Below are positions 53,822 to 62,941 of a stretch of DNA of 64,000 nt, one piece after another (positions within the stretch are counted from its first letter, which is position 1; the number at the start of each line of letters is the position of its first letter). The notes under the pieces are model-generated. The model saw only the letters and a list, made by a program, of their open reading frames with translations, was not told the DNA's origin and ran no database searches. A program made the translations under genes and the position numbers. Source of the DNA: Hennigella sp045598825 (GTDB lineage: Bacteria > Bacillota_I > Bacilli_A > Mycoplasmatales > Mycoplasmoidaceae); the NCBI GenBank assembly GCA_045598825.1, contig JAZRUX010000017.1, forward strand, positions 1 to 64,000, in the 5' to 3' direction.

Positions 53822-53850
53822 ATACTTTAACTAATAAGTTAAAGTATAAT
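53822..53850 (+). promoter_or_regulatory. fumC promoter with 11-bp inverted repeat overlapping -10
   Basis: Arms ATACTTTAACT (53822-53832) and AGTTAAAGTAT (53837-53847) with centre AATA. The right arm runs into TATAAT (53845-53850), which is 9 nt before ATG 53860. It also lies 36 nt from the divergent transporter start, so it could control both. Confidence 0.5.
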
Positions 53851-53859
53851 ATAAGAGTT

Positions 53860-55230
53860 ATGAAAATGAGATTAATGAAGGATACTCTAGGCACCATAGA
53901 AGTTCCCGTAAATGTATTTTGAGGTGCACAAACACAAAGAAGTAAACAAAATTTTACTATCTCTGATGAAAAAATGCCAGCACAACTTATTAAATGTATC
54001 ACTTACATTAAGAAAGCATGTGCAATTGCAAATGCTAAAGTTGGTAAATTAGATGCAGCTAAAGCAAAAGCAATTATTAAAGTTTGTGATGAAATATTAG
54101 CTGGTAAACTAGCTGATAACTTCCCATTATCAATTTGACAAACAGGAAGTGGTACACAAACTAACATGAACGTTAATGAAGTAGTTGCTTATCGTGCAAA
54201 CTATGAAACTAAAAAAGAAAAATTCATTCATCCTAATGATCATGTTAATATGAGTCAATCTAGTAATGACGTATTCCCAACTGCAATGCATTTGGTTATT
54301 GCAACATTAACTAAAGAAAAATTACTTCCTAAACTAGAAATTTTAATTAAAGAATTAAAAAAACTAGTAAAGGAGAATTGAAACATTATTAAAGTTGGTC
54401 GTACACACTTACAAGATGCTACACCAGTTAGATTAGGTCAAGAAATATCTGCTTGGGTTGCTATGTTAGAAAACTCAAGAGATATGATTAAGGATACTTG
54501 CAAGTACATTAACCAATTATGTATTGGTGGTACAGCTGTTGGTACCGGTTTAAACACACCAAAAGGTTTTGATAAAATGGTCTGTGCTGAATTATCAAAA
54601 ATGATTGGTATTAAGTTTACAGCTTTACCAAACAAGTTCCAAGGTTTAAGTTCTAAGGATAGTGTAAGTCACTTCCATGCAGCATTAAAAACGTTGGCTG
54701 AAAACTTAATTAAGATTGCTAACGATGTTCGTTTCCTAGCATCTGGACCAAACTGTGGTATTGGTGAAATTATTATTCCATCTAATGAACCAGGAAGTTC
54801 AATTATGCCAGGCAAAGTTAACCCAACTCAATGTGAAGCAATGATGATGCTTTGTATTAGAGTTATTGGTAATGATACATGTGTAACATTAGGTAATGCA
54901 ATGGGTAACTACCAACTTAACACACTAATGCCAATGATGATTTATTCAATCAACCAATCAATAAACTTATTGGCTGATGGTATGGATTCATTCACAAGAA
55001 AATGTGTTGTTGGTATTAAACCAAACAAGAAGAAAATTGAATACAACTTATATCGTGACTTAATGTTAGTAACTGCATTAAATGTTAAAATTGGTTATGA
55101 AAAAGCTGCTGATATTTCTAAATTAGCACAAAAAGAATCAATTACCTTAAAAGAAGCTGCTAAGAAATTAAAATACTTGTCAGAAGAAGAATTTGATAAA
55201 ATTGTTGTTCCTAGTAAGATGGTTGGGTAA
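53860..55230 (+). CDS. fumC: Fumarate hydratase class II
   Basis: A 456-aa lyase interconverting fumarate and malate. Fumarase markers: GSGTQTNMNVNEV, SSNDVFPTAMH, catalytic GRTHLQDATPVRLGQE and the SS loop GSSIMPGKVNPTQCEA. The C-terminus (LMLVTALNVKIGYEKAADI) is also fumarase-like. Ends in a clear terminator and forms a single-gene unit. I take ATG 53860; a second ATG at 53866 is possible. It is the hydration step of the proposed aspartate-to-pyruvate route. Confidence 0.92.
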
Positions 55231-55246
55231 TCAATTAATAATATTA

Positions 55247-55270
55247 AAAACTAGACATCGTCTAGTTTTT
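55247..55270 (+). terminator. Terminator after fumC
   Basis: AAAACTAGAC-ATC-GTCTAGTTTT and a T-run. Confidence 0.9.
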
Positions 55271-55302
55271 ATTTTTATAATTATTTAAATACGAGGTTAT
55301 AT

Positions 55303-56970
55303 ATGAAAAAGAAAATATTAATTCCCTTTGCGACATTATCAATTGCATCTTCTGTACTAGCTCCATTTAGTTTGGTAAGCTGTACACAGAATGAACCTAA
55401 CTATGATAATCTTGCTAAAGAAATGAAGGATCAAAGCATACAAGAAATGTTTGAAATTTCTAAATATCCTAGACCAACAGGTTATCTTGATGGTATTAGA
55501 AATTACTTGTCAAATAAAATAACAGCCCATGGTTATCAAGTTGAAAGAGATATTTATGGCAATATCTGATTTGATATTCCGGCTACTGGTAAAAAATATG
55601 AATCATGACCTAAAGTAATATTACAAGGTCATATGGATATGGTGGTTGCTGGTTTATCAGCTGAAGATATTAAAATATTACCAGTTGAACCAATTATCGA
55701 AGAAATAAATGGTGAACCAGTAATGCACTCAAAAGATTATAAAACATCTTTAGGTGCAGATAATGGCATTGGTATCTCTATTATCCTAGCATTACTAGAT
55801 TTAAAGAAATTTAATCATGGTCCATTAAGAGTTATCTTTACAGCTGACGAAGAAACAGGTATGAATGGTGTTGCCCATTTAAATCCAACAGCTCTCGATA
55901 CTGACTATTTAATCAATTTGGATGGTGAACATTCTAATTCATTAGTTAGATCTTGTGCTGGTTCGGTTCAAGGTGTATATGAAGGAACTGTGGATGAAGA
56001 TGTGATGTTGCCAGTTACTGAAAATCAAAAAGCTTACCAAATATCTGTTACTGGGTTCAAAGGTGGACACTCAGGCGTTGATATAAAGGAACGTGGAAGT
56101 GCTGATAGATTTTTATGTGAATTGTTATATGAAATAGTACGATTAGATTCAACTCAAAATGATTTATCACTTTATTACTTTGGTCATAAAAATTCTGAAG
56201 GCAAAGAAATTGTGTGAGGTCCTACACAATTAATTACTGATGCTACCACAACTTTTGTTATTAATAAAGAATTAGATAGTGTTGTTACTAATGCAATAGA
56301 ACTAACTATCAATCGATGAAAAAATGAATTATATAAAGGAACAGATGACCAATTTGAAGTAGACATAAAAAACCCAGATCCTAAATCTATCCCTTCTGTT
56401 ATTCGACCTGATACAACACGAAGAATGGTGACGCTAGTGGGGTCGGAACAACGATGACTTGACATAGATAAAGAAATGATAGGATTACCTTTTGGTTACA
56501 AACCAAACCCTGATGATCCTGATGGCGTACCAGAAGCTAGTGCTAATCTTGGTCCTTTATCAATAAGTGGTCGTGAGTTTGCACTTAAAAATTATTCTCG
56601 TTCTGTTCATGACGAATGAATTGATAAATTTGAACAAAATAATTCATTCCAATGGGAAGATCGCTTTACAATTACTGGATTCTCAACTCCAACAAAATAT
56701 TACGGGTGAAAAAGCGATGAAAACTCAAACAAAATGATTCAATTATTTTTAAAAGCCGGAGATCATTTTAATTGTGATATGTCTATTGATGATTACAATG
56801 GTGGTCTTGAATTAAGTTGATTCAGTGTCCGTAGACCAACAATTCACGAAACTGCAATTGGTTGTGATATTGATAATGCTCATAATATAAAAGAAACCTT
56901 GCATTTAAATTCAATGGATATTGTAATTGAACAATTACTATATGCATTAACTCATATTAATGAAATTTAA
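55303..56970 (+). CDS. M20C dipeptidase lipoprotein
   Basis: A 555-aa lipoprotein with signal peptide and LVSC box (Cys27). M20C motifs: GHMDMV, SLGADNGIGI, ADEETGMNGV and GGHSGVDI, all closer to the canonical PepD sequence than those of the paralogue at 1286-3037. It should act outside the cell on short peptides. GAGG precedes ATG 55303; TATAAT at 55275-55280. Single gene between two terminators. Pairing with amino-acid permease and aspartate catabolism genes nearby suggests peptide scavenging, but this is inference. Confidence 0.87.
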
Positions 56971-56971
56971 A

Positions 56972-56991
56972 AAAAGAGGAAATCCTCTTTT
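56972..56991. terminator. Terminator between the peptidase and malic enzyme genes
   Basis: AAAAGAGG-AAAT-CCTCTTTT with T-run; convergent genes on both sides. Confidence 0.87.
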
Positions 56992-57011
56992 TTTATTTTT
57001 ATTGGCTAAGA

Positions 57012-58400
57012 TTATTTTGCTTTCTTAGCTTTTTTTGGAGATTTTTTTGTTGTTTTTTTAACACGTTTATTGAATTGCTTAATATCACTACGGTTAGCAA
57101 TGATAGCTTCAGAAGAAGCAATTCTCTGTTCAGCAGTAACAACTGATTTTTCGGCTTTTGCAGAGGCAACAATGTTTTCGTTTGCTTCTCTTTCAGCTTT
57201 TCTTGCTTTTTCTTTTCTTGCAACTTCTTCTTTTCAACATCTAGCCACTTGCGCAGCTACAACTTCAGCAACGTTTTTGTCCAATGCTGAAGGCATGATG
57301 TTATCAGGAGTTGGGTTTTTAACCATTGAAGCAATTGCTCTAGCGGCAGCGTGTTTCATTTCTTCAGTAATTTGTTTTGCTCTTACTGATAAAGCTCCTT
57401 TAAAGATACCAGGGAATGCTTGCAAATTGTTAATTTGGTTAGGGAAGTCCGAACGTCCTGTACCAACAATGTAAGCACCAGCTTGCTTTGCAATATCTGG
57501 CATAATTTCTGGAGTTGGGTTGGCCATTGCAAAGACAATTGGTTTATCATTCATTAGTTTAATTCAATCTGGTTTCAATGCACCCGGCACTGAAACACCA
57601 ACGAAGATATCTGCACCTTTTAATGCATCAGCCAAAGTTCCTTTAACTGCTTTCTTATTTCCACCCTTAATTGCAGCAGCAACTTGGTATTGGTTAAATT
57701 GACGATCTGATGGATCAACAATTCCAGCACGGTCAACATAAATTAGGTTTCCCATACCCATATCATGTAATAAGTTACCAATAGCCATACCAGCAGAACC
57801 AGCACCATTAATAACTGTTGTACAATTTTCTCAGCTCTTACCAACAACACGTAGTGCGTTAGTTACAGCTGCAGCAACAACAATAGCCGTACCATGTTGG
57901 TCGTCATGGAATACTGGAATATCACAAATGTCTTTTAGTCTTCTTTCAACTTCAACACATCGTGGTGCGCCAATATCTTCTAGGTTAATACCACCAAATG
58001 AACCTGAAATTAGATAAATTGTTCTAACTAATTCATCTACGTTTTTACTTCTAATACAAATAGGAACGGCATCAACGTCACCAAACGTTTTGAATAATGC
58101 ACATTTACCTTCCATAACTGGCATTCCAGCTTCTGGACCAATATCACCTAAACCTAATACTGCTGTACCATCAGTAATAACGGCAATAGTGTTATTTCTT
58201 GCAGTTAAATCTCAAGACTTGTTGTAATCTTTGTTAATTTCAATACATGGTTGAGCAACACCTGGAGTATACATTAATGATAAATCGTGTTTATCTTTAA
58301 TTGCATACTTAACTTTTGTTTGAATTTTACCTTTTAATTTATAGTGTAAATCCAATGATGCTTTCGCAATTGGGGTCATGTTTGTTTGATTGTTTGCCAT
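57012..58400 (-). CDS. Malic enzyme with a basic C-terminal tail
   Basis: A 462-aa NAD(P)-malic enzyme (bacterial short form) decarboxylating malate to pyruvate. Blocks: SLMYTPGVAQP near residue 40-50, GLGDIGPEAGMPVMEGK, FHDDQHGTAI, and the nucleotide-binding NGAGSAGMAI. The catalytic part ends near residue 400. A further 60 or so residues are Lys/Ala/Glu-rich and end RVKKTTKKSPKKAKKAK, a histone-like tail that ordinary malic enzymes lack. It is the last gene of lyase-permease-malic enzyme (18 nt gap), supplying pyruvate and NAD(P)H. AAGGAAA precedes the ATG. Confidence 0.93.
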
Positions 58401-58418
58401 AAATAATTTCCTTTCTAA

Positions 58419-60077
58419 TTATTTTGCACTTCTAATACTTACTGATCTCTTTGCTTTTTGTCAAAGCAATGGTTGGGCATAATTCTTGTCAGATCATTTT
58501 ATAAATAAATCATTCAAGAATGGATAGCCCAAGAAGAAGACTGCTGCAGATCAGAAGACTAAGGCAGCTTGTCAGTTGTTTAATTCAAGTGTTGATTTAA
58601 CCATTGCGAATCCAAATGAGTTTGCATCAGTTCCACTTGCGTTCATACCAACTTGAGTCGAGAATTGATAGAATACGCAATAACCAAATGCAAAGTAGCA
58701 TCCAATTACGGCAATAATACCAAATGGAATGAAGTATCCAACTTTATGAACAGTGTTTTTGTTTGTTTTACGATTTATTAATCCACCAAGTACAGTTGTT
58801 CCATAAATTCCAAAATAGAATAATACGGCTAATGTACTAAATCCATCGTAGATGTGGCTTGTATCTAAGATACATGATGGAATTGCTACAGCAAAGAAGA
58901 TTAAACAAATGAACATAATGTAAAGAACAAATCCACCAAGGTTTGGAGTCTTAGCATTTAATTTTTGTCCTAATTTATATCCAAAGATAGTCTTATCTTC
59001 TACTAAAGCTTGCATTGCTCTAGTTCCAGCCATAGAGTATGAGTTAATTACGCCAAGTGTAGCAATAACGATTGATACAGATAGAATAACAACACATAAT
59101 ACATATGCCCAGTGGCAGTTCGCATAACCACCAGTATCTAGTGCTGCTTGCAATAATGTAAATGGGTTTCCTGTACCCATAGTAATACATCCAATTGTGA
59201 TTAAGATTTGGAATACAGCAGCAATAATCATTGAAATAATGATTGAAAGTGGAACGTTCTTTTCTGGGTTTTCAACATTCTTTTGAACGTTACCAATAAC
59301 TAAGAATGAGTCAAATGCAAATAAGATTGCAGGAATTGATCTAAAGATTCCACCAATTTCTAATTCTCCTGAATATTTTACATTTCCTTCGATTGGAAGT
59401 GGAACAGGCTCAAGATGACCTGGGTCAGGATTAATTACTTGTTGGTTTCACAAACCACCACCTATAAGAGCACCAACAATAATTCCAATAAGAATAATCA
59501 TCAATATTGGAACAAATTTAATGAATGTTGCACCTTTTGATACAACACCACCAAACTTGTTTGAGAAGAAGTTTGCAGTCATGAAAATAGCAATTAATGC
59601 AATTGCTGTTCCCATAACAATTAATGTGGTGAACTTGTCATCAGTTCCAAGCATGCTTGCGTGGAATTGAGTATCAGAACCAATTGCCGTAAAATATACT
59701 TGGAAAATCGCTACAGCTGCAAAGGTTGCCATTGCAACGAACTTTGCAGGGTAGTAGAATGTGGATTGGGTTAAGCTTACGTGTCGTCCAAAATTGTAAC
59801 CAACCATCTTTTCAGATCAGCCAGCTAGTCCAGCATTAGGGTTTCTTAAACCCTTAACTGTAACAATTTCAGCAAAACTAAAAGCTGTAAATAGAGCAAT
59901 GACAATAGCTAGAATTCAGCTAATTAATACACCAATGGCATTGTGGTGGTTATTATTAAAAACTGAACCGTTTTTGAAAAATACACCAACACCAACGACA
60001 GTGGCAATAATTAAACTGATTGATCCAACTAAACCAATCTTACCTGCAGTTTTTTTAGAAACTGAAGTTTTTGACAT
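58419..60077 (-). CDS. APC-family amino-acid permease
   Basis: A 552-aa membrane carrier of the amino acid-polyamine-organocation type with about 12-14 helices. The N-terminal helix KIGLVGSISLIIATVVGVGVFF is the APC TM1 with its unwound Gly-rich segment, and the segment with AFDSFLVIGNVQKNVENPEKNVP is the TM6-loop region typical of APC members. Flanked by the ammonia-lyase-like gene (19 nt upstream) and malic enzyme (18 nt downstream), so it most likely imports aspartate, asparagine or another acid feeding that pathway. The substrate is inferred from context only. Confidence 0.83.
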
Positions 60078-60096
60078 ATAGTTTTATCGACCTTTA

Positions 60097-61530
60097 TTAA
60101 TTGTGGCACATCTTAGCAGGAACAACGTATTTGTCATAATCCTTTTCAGAGATGTAACCTAATTTACTAGCGGCTTTCTTTAATGTTAAACCATTACGTT
60201 GAGCATATAAAGCAATTTCTGCTGATTTGTGGTAACCAATAACATCCTTTAAAGCTGTTACTAACATTAATGAGTTGTCAACGAAGTGTTTCATCTTTTC
60301 AGGATTTACTGTAATACCAGCACAACAATTCTTGTTGAATGAGTCAATGTAGTTTGCAAATCTATTTACAGAGTCTGCGAAGTTAGCAAATTGGATTGTA
60401 CCAAATGTGTTAAGTTCGAAGTTTGCACCACCACCTAGTCATGCAACAACAATGTCACGACCTACAACGTCAACGCACATCATAGACATACCTTCACATT
60501 GTGTAGGGTTTACTTTACCAGGCATAATTGATGATCCTGGTTCGTTTTGAGGGATATTAATTTCACCAAAACCAGATCTTGGACCAGAAGCTAAGAATCT
60601 TACGTCCATAGAAATCTTGTATAAGTTCATAGCTAATGCTTTAATTGCACCATGAACAAAGATTAATGCATCTTTAGATCATGTTGAATAGAACATGTTA
60701 GGAACCACTTTAAATTGTTTTTCAACACTAAAGTGTTTGTTTCCTTTTAGTACTTTGTTTAAAGCATCACAACAATACTTAGCATATCCTTTCTTTAAAG
60801 GACAGGTTGAGCCTGTACCAACTGCAGTTGCACCCATTGTACATACATATAATGAGTCAAGAGCTTTAACAATCATTTCTCTTGCATTTTCACAAGCGAA
60901 TCTTCATCCAGATACTTCTTGTCCAAATGTAATAGGAACTGCATCTTGAATGTGAGTTCTACCTAATTTAACTAAATTAGCATGTTGCTTTTCTAGTTTT
61001 TTGTAAGTAGAAATTAATCTATCTAATGCTGGTAGTAATTTATTTTCTACCAAATAGATGGCACAAAGATTAGCAGAAGTTGGGTATGCATCGTTAGTAG
61101 ATTGAGACATATTTGCATGATCATTTTCATGAACAAATCCTGGTTTACCAACAATAGCACTTGCTCTTCTAGCAATTACTTCGTTAACGTTCATATTTGT
61201 TTGAGTACCAGCACCTGCTTGATAAGAGTTAGTTGGGAAGTGTTTGTCTAACTTTCCAGCCATAATTTCTTCACAAGCTTGTCTGATAAGTCTTGCACGT
61301 TCGTGGTCTAATTTACCACATTTTTCATTTGCTGTAGCAGCAGCGTGTTTTACAGCACCAAAAGCATGAATCAAATCCAAGCTAACAATTTGGTCAGCAA
61401 TTTGGAAGTTTTTCATACTTCTTTGAGTTTGGGCACCTCAATAAGCTCATTCAGGAACTAACATTTCCCCTAATGAGTCGTGTTCAATTCGAAAGCCTTC
61501 TTTTGCTTTCAAGTGTTTTTCTTTTTTCAT
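60097..61530 (-). CDS. Aspartase/fumarase family lyase, probable aspartate ammonia-lyase
   Basis: A 477-aa member of the aspartase/fumarase superfamily. N-terminal blocks are aspartase-like: QAGAGTQTNMNVNEV (GAGT as in AspA rather than GSGT), QSTNDAYPTSAN and GRTHIQDAVPITFGQE. The SS loop GSSIMPGKVNPTQCEG and the C-terminus (SLMLVTALKDVIGYHKSAE) are fumarase-like. Since a separate fumC exists at 53860 and this gene is cotranscribed with a permease and malic enzyme, aspartase (aspartate to fumarate and ammonia) is the best guess. A second fumarase is the alternative. AGGAG lies 8 nt before ATG 61530, and TATAAT sits inside a dyad just upstream. Confidence 0.82.
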
Positions 61531-61545
61531 TTTTTTAATCTCCTG

Positions 61546-61562
61546 CTCTAATTATATTAGAG
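61546..61562 (-). promoter_or_regulatory. Lyase operon promoter: -10 inside a 7-bp inverted repeat
   Basis: CTCTAAT (61546-61552) and ATTAGAG (61556-61562) flank a 3-nt centre. On the minus strand TATAAT reads across the centre (61556-61551). The start site would fall beside the AGGAG Shine-Dalgarno, giving a very short leader. Confidence 0.5.
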
Positions 61563-61572
61563 ATTACGATTT

Positions 61573-61598
61573 TTTATATTTAATAAATTAAATATAAA
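61573..61598. repeat. 11-bp AT inverted repeat upstream of the lyase operon
   Basis: TTTATATTTAA and TTAAATATAAA separated by TAAA, about 12 bp upstream of the promoter dyad on the minus strand. It could be an operator, but it consists only of A and T. Confidence 0.35.
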
Positions 61599-61605
61599 GA
61601 AATAA

Positions 61606-61631
61606 AAAAGAAGGCTTATTGCCTTCCTTTT
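61606..61631 (-). terminator. Terminator after the small membrane-protein gene
   Basis: GAAGGC-AATAA-GCCTTC followed by TTTTTTATTT on the minus strand. Confidence 0.8.
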
Positions 61632-61638
61632 TTCTTTA

Positions 61639-62166
61639 CTACAAATAATTACCAGCTTTAGACAAAGTTTTTCCCAGTACAACACATGGAATAAAGTAGA
61701 CAACTACTGAAAATCCAGTACCAAACAAAAGGCCTATGCCCATTGGTGTGACTACTTGTTGTCCTTCCTTAACTATTAACATTACAAAGACTATACGTAG
61801 CGCAATGATTGCAATAGCAAGAGCAAGTTTTATAAAGAAACAAACCATAATTCTTATTTTTAGGGTTTTCATATTTACTTTTCCAACTTTATCAAACTTT
61901 CTAACGAAAAGTATGTAGCTCAAGAATATGAAAAATTCAACAAGAATTGTCACCGCTAGTATACCTGCAGGAATAGCGGCTATAACGATAAACGTAGTAT
62001 CTGAAATGAATGTTTCTCCATACTGTCCCATCAAGTAAATAGATAAAACTGCAAACACAAACATTGATATTAATGGACAAATTCAGTTTGCCCTAAATAA
62101 TGCTGTGTGTCTATCTCAATATTTTGTCCTATCAGACTTCTTTTTCTTTTCTATTAATTGCCCCAT
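61639..62166 (-). CDS. Four-helix membrane protein of unknown function
   Basis: A 175-aa protein. A charged N-terminus (MGQLIEKKKKSDRTKYWDRH) precedes about four membrane helices at roughly 28-50, 58-82, 98-122 and 135-160. The loop between helices 2 and 3 is basic (VRKFDKVGKVNMKTLKIR). No recognisable motif. Single gene, ended by its own terminator and divergent from coaE. Start ATG 62166 includes two TGA Trp codons missed by standard-code reading. AAGGAGAAAAATC lies before it. Confidence 0.65.
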
Positions 62167-62239
62167 GATTTTTCTCCTTGTAAAATTATATATTTAAATG
62201 ATTTGAGTTATTTTAAAATAACTCGCCTCCTTAATTACA

Positions 62240-62245
62240 TATAAT
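62240..62245 (+). promoter_or_regulatory. -10 box of coaE, leaderless position
   Basis: TATAAT ends 6 nt before ATG 62252. Confidence 0.45.
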
Positions 62246-62251
62246 TAATGT

Positions 62252-62875
62252 ATGAAAATCTGTGTTACAGGATTACCTTGTAGTGGCAAGACTACTGCAA
62301 TGAAATATATAAAAGAAGCAGGGTATAACACATTCATTGCTGATGAATATGTTCGTTCTATATATAAGGTAAATAAGCCTGGATATAATGCGATCAAAAA
62401 AGCATTTGGATCTAAATATATTACTGCAATAGAGGTGAATCGTAAAGCATTGGGCCAATTAGTTTTTAGAGATAAAAATGCCCTTGTAAAACTAAACAAA
62501 ATTATGAATCCTCTTATTACTATAGCAATAAAACAATTAGATAACAAAAAACTTTGATTCATCGAATTAGCAACTTATCTCTTTTACCCCATGGATTTTG
62601 CTAATTTATTTGATAAAATTTTGTTAGTTTTTACTAACAAAGATTGAAAGCAAGATTATCAAAGAAAGAAATTTAACTACTTAAAAAAGATTCCCACAAT
62701 CTTTGTGGATAACTCTAAAAAAATCAATCCTTCTATATTTAATATAGATAATAAGGTATCTCACACCCCTAGCATAAATGTGGATATCTTTGTGAATAAC
62801 TCGCAAAATAAAAAGTTTTTGAAAAATAATATTTTAAAAGTTTGTAAGAATATAAAACAAAATATCATAATGTAG
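62252..62875 (+). CDS. coaE: Dephospho-CoA kinase
   Basis: A 207-aa P-loop kinase completing coenzyme A synthesis. Walker A GLPCSGKTT (7-15), DEYVRSIYKVNKPGYNAI (the CoaE ADx(V/I)xRxxY-type block), and the central NPLITIAIKQL. The C-terminal part is degenerate and rich in Asn and Lys. Three DnaA-box-like 9-mers lie within its 3' third. It precedes the replication gene dnaB by 66 nt, a neighbourhood that recalls coaE-dnaB-dnaI in Bacillus. Confidence 0.87.
62704..62799 (+). promoter_or_regulatory. Cluster of three DnaA-box-like 9-mers
   Basis: TGTGGATAA at 62704-62712 (exact complement of TTATCCACA), TGTGGATAT at 62779-62787 (one mismatch) and TGTGAATAA at 62791-62799 (complement of TTATTCACA). 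All share one orientation, inside coaE and upstream of dnaB. Confidence 0.4.
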
Positions 62876-62941
62876 TTACATTTAAGAATTTAAGTACTTA
62901 AATTATTAACTTATTACCTAGGAAAGGATATAGAGATTTAC

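Noticed and set aside
53787..54002. Upstream extension of transporter copy 2 into fumC
   Set aside because: It runs antisense through the start of fumC and the promoter region; the ATG at 53786 gives the normal first helix.
1286..61530. Apparent fragmentation of many genes into adjacent short ORFs
   Set aside because: Every break I checked is a TGA in the same frame at a position where the family has Trp or tolerates it. With code 4 the genes are intact, so these are not pseudogenes.
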